Assembly: GCF_002939945.1 (NCBI RefSeq)
Contig: NZ_MDEB01000001.1
Span: 1,043,606 to 1,107,605 of the forward strand
Length of the DNA: 64,000 nucleotides
Direction of reading: 5' to 3'
DNA from: Xanthomonas arboricola pv. populi
GTDB taxonomy: Bacteria; Pseudomonadota; Gammaproteobacteria; Xanthomonadales; Xanthomonadaceae
In this document: positions 18,444 through 28,101 of the stretch, piece by piece
Layout: every line of letters begins with the position of its first letter
How positions within the stretch are numbered: position 1 is the first letter of the stretch
Program-made: the position numbers and the translations under genes
Notes under the pieces: generated by a model
What the model saw: only the letters and a program-made list of their open reading frames with translations
Told to the model about the DNA's origin: nothing
Database searches by the model: none

Positions 18444-20969
18444 TCACCGCGTGCGCGTCGCGCCGGTCTGTTTCACCGGCTCGCCGAGATGAGTCTTCAA
18501 CCACTGCTCGCTCTCGGCCAGCATCTGCAGGATCGACTGCCGCGCGCGATACGCATGCGATTCGTTCGGCAGCAGTACCAGCCGCGCGGTGCCGCCCAGG
18601 CCCTTGATCGCGGCGAACATGCGCTCGCTCTGGATCGGGAAGGTGCCGGTGTTGTTGTCGTCCTGGCCGTGGATCAACAGCAGCGGATCCTTGATCTTGT
18701 CGGCGTAGTTGAACGGCGACATCGCCTGATACACCGATTGCGCCTGCCAGTAGTTGCGCTCCTCGGCCTGGAAGCCGAACGGCGTCAGCGTGCGGTTGTA
18801 GGCGCCGCTGCGCGCGATGCCAGCCTTGAACAGCCGCGTGTGCGCGAGCAGGTTGGCGGTCATGAAGGCGCCATAGGAATGCCCGCCGATGGCGATGTGC
18901 GCGCGGTCGGTCACCCCGCGCCGCACCACCTCGTCCACCGCAGCCTGCGCATCGGCGGCCAGCTGCGGCACGTAGGTGTCGTTGGGTTCGGCATCGCCTT
19001 CGCCGACGATCGGCATGGTCGGGTTATTGAGCACCACATAGCCGATCGCCAGAAACGCCTGCGGGCCCCAGTAGCTGATCGCGTTGAAACGATAGGGCGA
19101 GTCGGTGACCTGGCTGGCGGTGTCGGCGCTCTTGAACTCGCCCGGATAGGCCCACATCAGCAGCGGCCGCGGGCCGTCGCGCCTGGGGTCGTATCCGGGC
19201 GGCAGCAGCAGCGTGGCGGTGAGGTCCACGCCATCGGCGCGCTTGTAGCGGATCTGCTCCTTCTGCACGCCGCGCAACTGCGGCAGCGGATGCGCGAAAT
19301 GCGTCAATGCCCGCGGCGCAGGCGCTGCATCGCCCAGCGCCTGCACCACATAGTTGGCCGGCTCCTCGGGCGATTCGCGGCTGAGCAGCAACTGCGTGCC
19401 CTGCGCATCCAGCAATGCCAGCGGCGCGGAATAGGTCGGGGCCTGCGAATGGAACAGACGCGTGGCACGCTTGTTCTGCAGATCGAAGCGATCCACGAAC
19501 GGGCGGTCGCCTTCCGGCGAGGCGCCCTTGCCGAGCAGGAACAGGCTGTTGCCATCGGCGCCGGTCTGCAGCAACGCGCGGCCCTTGCCGTCGGCCACGG
19601 TCGCCGGCGTGCCGGGATCGTTGTAGCGGTCCTGCGAGGAGCGGTCCCAGAGCAACTCGGGCGCACGCTGCGGTTGATCCGGTGCGATACGCCACTGTTT
19701 TATGCGGCGGGTCTTCCACCAGCTCTCGCTGAGGATGGCCAGATCGCCACGGCCCCACTGGATGCCTTCGAACCGGCTACTCAACTGCGCCAGCGTGACC
19801 GGCGCGCGCGCGAACGGCGCGGCCTGCATCAGCACCGCATCGCGGATTTTGCTCTCGCGTGCCGGGTCGCCGCCGTCCTGCGCCTCGGCCCAGACCAGCG
19901 TGGCCGGCGCATCAGCGCGCCAGGCGATGTCGCGCACGCCGGTGGGCACGGCGTCGTTGCCGGTCGGCAGGCCTTCCACCAGCGGCAGCCTGGCGATCTG
20001 GCGCACCAGCTTGCCCTGCAGGTCCAGCACCTCGATGCGACGCCCGAAATTGTCTACCGGCACCACGTACGAAAACGGCCGCTCGCTGCGTTCACTCAGG
20101 ATGTAACGGCCATCTGGCGACACCGACAGGTTGAGATAGATGCCGGGCGTGGCGATCGGGCGCACCTGGCCGCTCACGCTGACGATGATCGGCTGGCCGG
20201 TGGCGTAGTACTCGAACACACGCGCATCGGCCTCGTTGCGCAGCAGGTCCTGATAGGTCGGCAGCGAGCGCACGCCGGCGGCGGCGCTGGTCTGCTGGAC
20301 CGCCGGGCCGTTCGGGGTCGCGTCGCGCGCCGGTGGCGCGCCCTGCCCGGCCACCTGCTGTTGCAGCAGCAGCCCGCTGCCATCAGGCAACCAGCGCAGA
20401 TCGTCGGTGATGCTGGTGTTCAATTCCGCCACCAGACGTCGCGCCTGCCCGGCCGCCACGTCCACCAGCCACAGTTCGTTGACCCCGCTGGTCGCGTCCT
20501 CGCGACGGAACGCCAGGTAGCGCTGATCCGGCGACCAGCTCAACGTGGCCAGCGACAGTGGTGACGGCAGCCCGGCGATCTGCCGCTCGCTGCCGTCGGC
20601 CACCGACAGCAGCCATAGCTTGTCGGCAAAGGAGAACCGGCTGCTGGCAAACGTTTTGGGATGGATGCGCAGGCCGGCCAGCTTGAGTTCGGGCTGGGCC
20701 ACCTCGGCGATGTCCGGCAGCGCCGGCAACTGCAGCATCGCGGCCAGGTCGCGTTTGGGCGACAGTTGCAGCAGCGGCGCACGTGGGGCATCCACCACCG
20801 CCTGCAGTGCCTTGGAGGGCAGTTGGTAGCCAGTGCTCGCCGCAGCGGCAGGCGGGCCAGCCGGTGCGACGGCTGCCGCCGCAGCCAGTGGTGCGCTCAG
20901 CGCCAGTACCCCTGCCAGGGCCCATCGCTGCTGCCGCCTGCCGTGCCGTGCATCGGGTGTCGCCTGCAT
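18444..20969 (-). CDS. Secreted S9-family serine peptidase (glutamyl peptidase-like)
   Basis: 841 residues with a signal peptide (WALAGVLALSAPLAAAAAVA), so exported. The middle third is a beta-propeller region (LSWSPDQRYLAFRRE, LSVSPDGRYILSERSERPF). The C-terminal third is the prolyl-oligopeptidase hydrolase domain with the catalytic triad: Ser in GGHSYGAFM near 696, Asp in HGQDDNNTGT near 771, His in NESHAYRAR near 800. The layout fits the S9D glutamyl-peptidase group. ATG 20969 follows GGGGAT; further upstream the frame would run into the ahcY riboswitch, so this start is firm. Divergent from ahcY. Probably peptide degradation in the periplasm or outside. Confidence 0.88.
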   Translation of the reverse strand: MQATPDARHGRRQQRWALAGVLALSAPLAAAAAVAPAGPPAAAASTGYQLPSKALQAVVDAPRAPLLQLSPKRDLAAMLQLPALPDIAEVAQPELKLAGLRIHPKTFASSRFSFADKLWLLSVADGSERQIAGLPSPLSLATLSWSPDQRYLAFRREDATSGVNELWLVDVAAGQARRLVAELNTSITDDLRWLPDGSGLLLQQQVAGQGAPPARDATPNGPAVQQTSAAAGVRSLPTYQDLLRNEADARVFEYYATGQPIIVSVSGQVRPIATPGIYLNLSVSPDGRYILSERSERPFSYVVPVDNFGRRIEVLDLQGKLVRQIARLPLVEGLPTGNDAVPTGVRDIAWRADAPATLVWAEAQDGGDPARESKIRDAVLMQAAPFARAPVTLAQLSSRFEGIQWGRGDLAILSESWWKTRRIKQWRIAPDQPQRAPELLWDRSSQDRYNDPGTPATVADGKGRALLQTGADGNSLFLLGKGASPEGDRPFVDRFDLQNKRATRLFHSQAPTYSAPLALLDAQGTQLLLSRESPEEPANYVVQALGDAAPAPRALTHFAHPLPQLRGVQKEQIRYKRADGVDLTATLLLPPGYDPRRDGPRPLLMWAYPGEFKSADTASQVTDSPYRFNAISYWGPQAFLAIGYVVLNNPTMPIVGEGDAEPNDTYVPQLAADAQAAVDEVVRRGVTDRAHIAIGGHSYGAFMTANLLAHTRLFKAGIARSGAYNRTLTPFGFQAEERNYWQAQSVYQAMSPFNYADKIKDPLLLIHGQDDNNTGTFPIQSERMFAAIKGLGGTARLVLLPNESHAYRARQSILQMLAESEQWLKTHLGEPVKQTGATRTR

Positions 20970-21094
20970 TATCCATCCCCAGTGTCGATCGACTCCGGAC
21001 CATAGCAGCCATGCGTTCCGCCGCTCCCCTGCCGTTGGTTGGGGGTCGTGCCGATTCAAGCCGGCCAATTCATGCCGGAGGGGGGTGCTGCCGA

Positions 21095-21100
21095 TATAAT
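21095..21100 (+). promoter_or_regulatory. ahcY promoter, -10 hexamer
   Basis: A perfect TATAAT stands about 11 bases before the first pairing base of the SAH riboswitch, so transcription would begin just at the aptamer. No clear -35 is seen. Confidence 0.6.
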
Positions 21101-21110
21101 CGATGCTCTC

Positions 21111-21216
21111 GTCGAGGGGCGCTGCGACCGGTATGGCGGACTGATCCGCCAACTGCACGAAAGTGCAGGAAATACGGCCAGGCTCGACAAGCATTCATCG
21201 TTCAACGGCGCCCCGA
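21111..21216 (+). promoter_or_regulatory. SAH riboswitch upstream of ahcY
   Basis: The conserved core of the S-adenosylhomocysteine riboswitch is readable: GTCGAGGGGCGCTGCGACC at 21111-21129, GGCCAGGCTCGAC at 21176-21188 and AACGGCGCCCC at 21204-21214. GTCGAG pairs with CTCGAC (P1), and GGGGCGC pairs with GCGCCCC to make the pseudoknot. Hairpins lie between: GGCGGACTGATCCGCC and CTGCACGAAAGTGCAG. In this class SAH binding turns expression on, matching AhcY's role in removing SAH. The aptamer ends 36 bases before the ahcY ATG, so control of the ribosome site is plausible. Confidence 0.9.
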
Positions 21217-21251
21217 ATTGCAGACATTGATCTGCTTACCGGAGCTATTGC

Positions 21252-22694
<1,443 letters not shown>

Positions 22695-22734
22695 GTGATC
22701 GGGCGAGTGTCGCCCACGCAATGACGTGTGTAAA

Positions 22735-22760
22735 AACGGGCGCCGCAAGGCGCCCGTTCT
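22735..22760 (+). terminator. Terminator of ahcY
   Basis: Ten-bp stem AACGGGCGCC/GGCGCCCGTT with a GCAA tetraloop, preceded by an A run and followed by CTGTGTT. The upstream A tract would help it act in both directions. Confidence 0.8.
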
Positions 22761-22979
22761 GTGTTCTGGAGCGCCGAATCTTGATCTACAGCCCGTCACA
22801 GAACGCTAAGGTGGAGCTTGCTAGCTTCGCCGCCGCAGAAAGATGCCTGCCGCCAGGTGTTCCACACCCAGACCGCCCCGCGCGGTCCCGATGGTGCCTC
22901 TCGCCCCATGGTTCGGCCGATGTGCCCGCAACCTGCAGGCCACGTCTCAGGACGTCAAAGATCAAAGGAAGGAAAGACA

Positions 22980-23756
22980 ATGCAGCGCAGCAGAACCGAA
23001 CGTATTTCCCGGGCAACCAAGCTCTTGATGCCGTTGTGTTTGCTGGCCCTGTTGGCCGCCTGCACCCCGCCTGCAAGCGACGTCCAGGCGAAGACCAGCG
23101 CCGCCGACAAGGCCGCCAGCACGCCTGCGGCCGCCGCCACCGGCCAGGCCGCCTGTGCGGCTGCAACCTCACCGACCCAGGCGCTGGTCTGCAAGACCCC
23201 GGCGCTGACCCGTCTGGACGCCGACCTGGCCAAGGCGATTGCGACCACGCGCGCGACCCTCGATGCCGCCGGCCAGGCACAGCTGGAGGCCGAACAGCAG
23301 CGCTGGCGGCAGCACACCCGTGACCTTTGCGTCGACGCGCAATGCCTGCAACAGGTCTATGCCGACCGCATCCAGATCGTGTCGACCACCCGCACCGCAC
23401 TGACCGACCAGGCCATGTGTGTTGCCGCGGACGGGCAGAAGGACTGCGTGGACGTGATGAAGCTGCGCGACGCCAACAGTCAGTTGGCCAACTTCAACAC
23501 GCTGATGGGTCAAAACTCACAGCAGGGCACCTTGCTGGGCTGCACCGCAGCGACCAATCTGGCCGCAGGAACAGCCGGCGGCAACGACCTGTTCGCAGCC
23601 AACTGCACGCTGCAAAGCGCGACCGGCAACAGCAATGTGCAGGTCTGCAGCAACCAGATGGTCGGCGACTTTGTTGTCGAACCGGCACCGGCTGCCTACG
23701 GCGAAAAAGCCATCGCGCAGCTGGTGGCCTTCACTCAACAGCACTGCGCCGGGTAA
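22980..23756 (+). CDS. LprI-like lipoprotein, probable immunity protein of the adjacent effector
   Basis: 258-residue lipoprotein: the signal sequence ends in LLALLAAC, with the lipidated Cys at residue 28, so it sits in the periplasm. Residues of about 58-137 (CAAATSPTQALVCKTPALTR and on, through LDADLAKAI, RWRQHTRDLC and YADRIQIV) show the Cys-rich four-helix pattern of LprI/DUF1311 domains, some of which inhibit lysozyme. The C-terminal 110 residues have more Cys and no family I know. The ribosome site AAGGAAGG is strong. It ends 44 bases before a gene with lysozyme-like, peptidoglycan-binding and XVIPCD regions. In Xanthomonas such pairs are type IV secretion effectors (X-Tfe) and immunity proteins (X-Tfi). 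Role inferred from context. Confidence 0.78.
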   Translation: MQRSRTERISRATKLLMPLCLLALLAACTPPASDVQAKTSAADKAASTPAAAATGQAACAAATSPTQALVCKTPALTRLDADLAKAIATTRATLDAAGQAQLEAEQQRWRQHTRDLCVDAQCLQQVYADRIQIVSTTRTALTDQAMCVAADGQKDCVDVMKLRDANSQLANFNTLMGQNSQQGTLLGCTAATNLAAGTAGGNDLFAANCTLQSATGNSNVQVCSNQMVGDFVVEPAPAAYGEKAIAQLVAFTQQHCAG

Positions 23757-23800
23757 ACCGCCGATCACGCCCACCCCAAATACCCTGAAGGAAGACCACA

Positions 23801-25162
23801 ATGGCAACGGAATCCACCATCACCCGCGAACAACTGGGTACGCTCTATCTGAACACCGAACTGGGGGGCGATACGCGCCATCTGGATCACTTCTCGTACG
23901 CCCAAAAGGGCAGCAGCACGTACTCCTTCGGGTTAGTGCAGTTCGATGTGGGCAGGAATCCGCAGGCACAACGCTTCTTGCGCGACAACGGCTTCAGCAC
24001 CGGCGACATTGCTCTGCTGTCCCAGCAAGGCGGCCTGAGCAGCCAGCAGCTAGCTGCATTGGATGCAAAGTTGCAGGCTATCCCGCAAGCCAACATCGAC
24101 CAGCTCACCAACACCAAGCTGGATAGTGCGATCGAGCGCGTGGGCGATGCGATCACCCGCGTGCGTGCAACCAGTCCGGCCGCCGCCGATGCCATTGCTG
24201 CAAACCCGGAACTGCAGCTTGCCATGGCTGACTACGACAACCAGTTCGGCAGCATGGGGCCACAGTTCATCAGCTATCTGGCTGGCAACGAAGTGACTCT
24301 GCAGGGCCGCAAGATCCAGGCCGGCGATCCGCCGACTCGCGCAGACCTGCAGACCTTCGTCGAGTCCACCAAGTACGGCATCGAATCACCTGGCGCAGTT
24401 GCCAGTCGTGACGCACGTTTCGACACCGCGATGACCCAGCTGGGCATCACCCCCGCCACCACACCATCGCATGGTTTGCCGTCAGCGCCGGGCGCGCCGA
24501 CGGCGGGCGCGGCGCTGGTCAGCGGTGCGCGCGGCGACAACGTGCAGGCCATGCAGCAGAAGCTCGCCGACCTGGGCTATCTGGGCAAGGACGGCGCACC
24601 GCTGGTGGCCGATGGCCACTTCGGCCCCGGCACCCTGCAGGCGGTGCAGCAGTTCCAGCAGGATCACCAACTGACCGTGGACGGCAAGGCCGGGCGCGGC
24701 ACGCTCGGCGCCCTGGAGAGCGCCCTGCAGCAACAGGGCGAGCAGACAAGACAGGCCACCGAACCAACCATGGCTACCCCGGGTCATGCGGACAATCCAC
24801 GTTATCAGCAAGCCGTGGAGAAGCTGGAAGTGCTGGAAGAGCAGCGTCATCAGGGCCGCCTGGCGCCGCTGTTCAATGACCGCAACCAATTGGAGAACGC
24901 GGCGGGACAAGTGGCCTATGCATCCAAGATCGCCGGCATGAGTCGGATCGATACGGTGGTAGCACGCCTGGACAACCAGGGCATATTCGCGGTGCAGGGC
25001 CAACCGAACGATCCCGCCGCCTACCGCACCTACATCGACCTCTCCCAGGCGGTGAACCGGGACCTGCAGTCGAGCACGCAGCAGAGCCAGGCGCTGGATG
25101 CCGACCTTTCGCAGCGGCATGCGCGGGAACAGGTGCAGACCCAGCAGTCGCTATCGCGCTGA
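23801..25162 (+). CDS. Probable antibacterial type IV secretion effector (X-Tfe)
   Basis: 453 residues, no signal peptide. Residues 1-165 look like a lysozyme-superfamily domain: LYLNTELGGDTRHLDHFSYA and YSFGLVQFDV, with Glu20 the best candidate catalytic acid. Residues 241-308 are a PG_binding_1 domain (GDNVQAMQQKLADLGYLG, DGHFGPGTLQAVQQFQQDH). Residues 331-430 match the XVIPCD secretion domain of Xanthomonas VirB/VirD4 substrates (NPRYQQAVEKLEVLEEQ, YASKIAGMSRIDTVVAR, DPAAYRTYIDLSQA), followed by a Gln-rich tail typical of these proteins. GAAGGA precedes the ATG. Expected role: peptidoglycan hydrolysis in a neighbouring bacterium, with the upstream lipoprotein protecting the producer. The secretion machine is not in this window. 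Confidence 0.85.
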   Translation: MATESTITREQLGTLYLNTELGGDTRHLDHFSYAQKGSSTYSFGLVQFDVGRNPQAQRFLRDNGFSTGDIALLSQQGGLSSQQLAALDAKLQAIPQANIDQLTNTKLDSAIERVGDAITRVRATSPAAADAIAANPELQLAMADYDNQFGSMGPQFISYLAGNEVTLQGRKIQAGDPPTRADLQTFVESTKYGIESPGAVASRDARFDTAMTQLGITPATTPSHGLPSAPGAPTAGAALVSGARGDNVQAMQQKLADLGYLGKDGAPLVADGHFGPGTLQAVQQFQQDHQLTVDGKAGRGTLGALESALQQQGEQTRQATEPTMATPGHADNPRYQQAVEKLEVLEEQRHQGRLAPLFNDRNQLENAAGQVAYASKIAGMSRIDTVVARLDNQGIFAVQGQPNDPAAYRTYIDLSQAVNRDLQSSTQQSQALDADLSQRHAREQVQTQQSLSR

Positions 25163-25189
25163 CCACGCGAGTCCTCAATGGATTCAGGA

Positions 25190-25213
25190 TGGGCGCCTTC
25201 GGCCGCCCGTTCT
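25190..25213 (+). terminator. Hairpin after the effector gene
   Basis: GGGCGCC, loop TTC, GGCCGCCC, then GTTCT: a GC-rich stem with one bulge and a weak T stretch, 28 bases after the effector stop. Confidence 0.5.
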
Positions 25214-25258
25214 GCATTTGCGCCGCGTGCCATGCGGGGATGCGTCCCCGGTACATCG

Positions 25259-26110
25259 TTACATGCCCTGCCGGTCGTCGCGCAGCGCACTGCGGCACTG
25301 CGCGACGAAGTCACGCTGCCAGGACGCCAAGTCAAACCCCTCGCGCTGCTGGAACGAAACAGTTTCGCCGCGCAATGCGTAGCAGCGATTCTGCGTCAAG
25401 CGCAATGCAGTCAAGTGATCACCCGCCTCCCAGCAACGGTCGATGCAGACCTGCATGGATGCATAGTCCGGGTTGGTCTTGGCGCCGCCGAACGCAAACT
25501 CCATCTGCTGGACCATCATCAGCACCGGATCATTGCCTGCGTCGGCCGCGCGCAGCAGACGCAGCACGCTTGGATCGGGAATACCGAACGCCCAGTTGGC
25601 CAGGATCGCCGCACGTGCCGCAGCCACCGCAGCCTCGTGCTGCCCCAGACGCCTGTGCTGCACTGCCAGCATCATCCACGCCCGCTGCAGCTCGGGGAAG
25701 CGGCGGCATGCCGCCTGCAGCAGTTCGATCGCCTCGGACGGCTTTCCCGCCTGCACATGCACCTGCGCGCGTTCGATCAACGGCAACGGCGAATCCACAT
25801 CCGGAACATCATGCGCGCGTGGCTCCCAACCCTCGTCGTCCCAGGCCTGCTCGTCCAGCGCATGGTTGATGTCCAGCCATTGCGCGAATACATCCAGCGA
25901 CGAATGGCTGAACACCAGGCGCCCTTCATCATGAAACATTTCGCAGACCACTGGTGCTTTGCCTTCGCAGCCCAACGGCCAATACAGACCGAAACAATCA
26001 CCGTTGCCGAGCGCGCCTTCGGCAATCGTCCAGAAGCCCTGTGGCGGATAGGGACCTGCGCAGACGGCGATGTCCAGCGTCAGGCCATGAAGACGTTGAG
26101 GAGCACGCAT
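25259..26110 (-). CDS. SUKH/SMI1-like N-terminal region with TPR repeats
   Basis: 283 residues. Residues 1-90 (GFWTIAEGALGNGDCFGLYW, then a Pro-Val-Val stretch and FSHSSLDVFAQWL) resemble the second half of SMI1/KNR4 (SUKH) domains, common in immunity proteins but also in housekeeping ones. Residues of about 105-190 are two or three helical TPR-like repeats (VQAGKPSEAIELLQAACRRF and LGQHEAAVAAARAAILANW). The C-terminal 100 residues are unassigned. Convergent with the effector gene. Start 26110 has GGAA eight bases upstream; 26140 has none. Function unknown. Confidence 0.65.
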   Translation of the reverse strand: MRAPQRLHGLTLDIAVCAGPYPPQGFWTIAEGALGNGDCFGLYWPLGCEGKAPVVCEMFHDEGRLVFSHSSLDVFAQWLDINHALDEQAWDDEGWEPRAHDVPDVDSPLPLIERAQVHVQAGKPSEAIELLQAACRRFPELQRAWMMLAVQHRRLGQHEAAVAAARAAILANWAFGIPDPSVLRLLRAADAGNDPVLMMVQQMEFAFGGAKTNPDYASMQVCIDRCWEAGDHLTALRLTQNRCYALRGETVSFQQREGFDLASWQRDFVAQCRSALRDDRQGM

Positions 26111-26358
26111 GCTCGGGTTCCAGGCAGGATCTGGGGCCATTATCGCAGTGGCGCGGCAATCGCGATGCGTAGGTCCATCGGTGGGCCAGACAAGAGGTCC
26201 GTTGCAGACCGGCTAGAGACTCAGCCTAGACGCCCAAGACGCTGCGTTAAAATGCGCCCATGCCCCCGAAATCACATTGGTCCAGCGCGAAAAGATCTCC
26301 CACGCCGTGCGCAGCTACATGCACAACGCCCACGCCGAGTCCTACGCGAGGCGAAGCC

Positions 26359-26691
26359 GTGGAAAACCGGAGCCTGGATCGGCTGCAGGTATTCAAGATC
26401 CTGCTGGGCAACAGCCAACCCCATGAACTGCTGGCAGCGATCGTGGCAGCGGCGAGGTGGCGGGGCATAAAGGCACTGACCGACACGACAGGGTTCAAGA
26501 AGTGTGCGATGGACGCAGATGCTGCCGCGCCGCGCGCCACCGGTTATCTGCTCGACAGCGTCGCTCCACTGCGGCAGCAGAAGCACCGGCATGTCGGCGC
26601 CGTGCGGCGCCGCATGGGAGTGGACTGGGCGTCGGCCGACCTGCTGCGCCTGACCGCCGGCCATTGCGCGCCGATCGGCAAACCGCGCTGA
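26359..26691 (+). CDS. Hypothetical protein, 110 residues
   Basis: GTG start with GAGG at normal spacing; good third-position GC through VENRSLDRLQVFKILLGN, LLAAIVAAARWRGIKALTD and MGVDWASADLLRLTAG. The stop overlaps the start of the next gene (TGATG), which supports translation of both. Just upstream (26269-26350) another frame reads EITLVQREKISHAVRSYM, which may be the remnant of a displaced 5' end. Family not recognised. Confidence 0.5.
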   Translation: MENRSLDRLQVFKILLGNSQPHELLAAIVAAARWRGIKALTDTTGFKKCAMDADAAAPRATGYLLDSVAPLRQQKHRHVGAVRRRMGVDWASADLLRLTAGHCAPIGKPR

Positions 26692-27173
26692 TGCGCTGGC
26701 CCTGGTCCGCCCCTGCTCCCCGCCTGGCCGATACACAGGCCGATGCCCTGCTGCAGGCCCTGCTGTCACGTGACGGTGCGCGCATCACCGATGCCGCGCA
26801 CAAGGTCGCGCAGATGTTCGACACAACGGTGCTGGATGCGCTGGCAGCGCATGGGGAGCGGATAGAGCGAAGCAGCCAGGGCCTGCAGTTCGGCGGCATG
26901 CTGATCAGCAACAGCGTGCACCTCATCGCCGCCGTGCGGCGCCTGCGCTTCTGGCACGCCCGGGCGGGCTGCCTGTGCACGCTCAACCCCGGTTACCTGT
27001 TTTTCGACCCCCGCCACTTGATCGACCAGAAGCAGATGCAGCTGCTCGGGCTGGAAGCAGCCAACGATGGCTGGGGCGAGTGCCACCACGTCGCCTGCAC
27101 CCGCTGCGGCCGCCACTGGCGTGCCACCGACCGCGAATATCATTACCCCTGGTGGCAATGGATCGCCGATTGA
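26691..27173 (+). CDS. Hypothetical protein with a CxxC zinc-like site, 160 residues
   Basis: Starts MRWPWSAPAPRLADTQADAL at an ATG overlapping the preceding stop. The second half holds FWHARAGCLCTLNPGYLFFD and ends with CTRCGRHWRATDREYHYPWW, a Cys-x-x-Cys followed by aromatic residues suggesting a small metal- or nucleic-acid-binding fold. No signal peptide or membrane segment. Codon use is that of the host. Not recognised as a named family. Confidence 0.65.
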   Translation: MRWPWSAPAPRLADTQADALLQALLSRDGARITDAAHKVAQMFDTTVLDALAAHGERIERSSQGLQFGGMLISNSVHLIAAVRRLRFWHARAGCLCTLNPGYLFFDPRHLIDQKQMQLLGLEAANDGWGECHHVACTRCGRHWRATDREYHYPWWQWIAD

Positions 27174-27364
27174 CGGATGGGCGTCGGCCCGTCGATTCAT
27201 AACGCATCGGCACATGCACGATGCTTCGCGATCGGTGCTTGCATACGTCGCATCTTCAGCAGCAGGATTCACCGGCGACAGCAGGGGTTCGAGTCCATCA
27301 TAGGGTCGACGCCACTTCAGAGACGGTAGGATTGGCATCACTCACCGCAGCAGTGGAGTTTTCG

Positions 27365-27713
27365 TTGAAAGCCCGTCTGGAGCACGTAGACGCCATCCTC
27401 GATGACTACGTCCGTGTCGTGTGTTCGACCGGCCATGTGCGCAAGCAACTTCTCGCGGTGGGGACAACAACCGATGATGGGGTTGCCATTGCCTACACGT
27501 CAAAGCAGACCCTTGCGGCGGCGCTAAGCCATCTGCAATCGCTGCACCTGCCATTCGGCGACGCGCCGGGCGGCTGGGCACCAGCGTCGGTTTTTTTGCC
27601 AGCTGCGTGACGCAGGCTTGGTCCACGGACCGATACGCACCATCACCTGGAGCCGCCCCGACCAACCAGCGCTTGGCACTGGCTCGCGACTGGGCAACCC
27701 GGGATCGGCATGA
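27365..27713 (+). pseudogene. Frameshifted hypothetical gene (break in a 7-T run)
   Basis: TTG start 6 bases after GGAG; reads LKARLEHVDAILDDYVRVVC, HVRKQLLAVGTTTDDGVAIA and GDAPGGWAPASVF. At the seven Ts (27591-27597) the frame ends in FLPAA. Removing one T continues as CQLRDAGLVHGPIRTITWSR to a TGA at 27711. The two frames join smoothly into one product of about 115 residues, so the gene is probably inactivated by one added T, or the run is miscalled or phase-variable. The stop overlaps the next start (ATGA). Family unknown. Confidence 0.55.
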
Positions 27714-27929
27714 CGGATCGACAGCTCCACGCCATCCAATCACCCCATCAACACCGGCGATGATTGCTCGGTGATGGGCAAGGCGCCGCTGGAGGAGTCG
27801 CTGCGCGCTGCAGTCATCGCTTATCAGCAGGGGCAGGAAGCGGGCCGAGCCTTGCCCGCACTCCCCCTTGCAATGATCAGGGCGGAGCCGCCGACGATCG
27901 CGTGCGGACGCGCATCGTCGGGCGACTGA
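27710..27929 (+). pseudogene. Second frameshifted small gene of the same pair
   Basis: ATG at 27710 overlaps the previous stop by four bases and reads MTDRQLHAIQ. A one-base offset near 27740 then continues in the frame NHPINTGDDCSVMGKAPLEE, SLRAAVIAYQQGQEAGRALP, ending at TGA 27927. Coding composition is good after the break. About 70 residues when repaired; no family recognised. Alternatively a shorter ORF begins at the internal ATG of MGKAPLEE. Confidence 0.4.
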
Positions 27930-28101
27930 CTGCGCAGTGTGCATCCTCGGACGACATTGCGACAACGCGGCTGCACTCATGCGGCTGCGGCTAACAACTT
28001 TCCAAACTCTGCTGGATAACGTCGCGATGCCACGCTCATACCGTTTCACGGGACGACTGCGTGCATCACTCCTCGTCATCGCGCTCTGAAGAGACATGCC
28101 C

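Noticed and set aside
27285-27310. GGGGTTCGAGTCC resembles a tRNA T-arm
   Set aside because: The T-stem does not pair well and no acceptor, anticodon or D-arm can be found around it.
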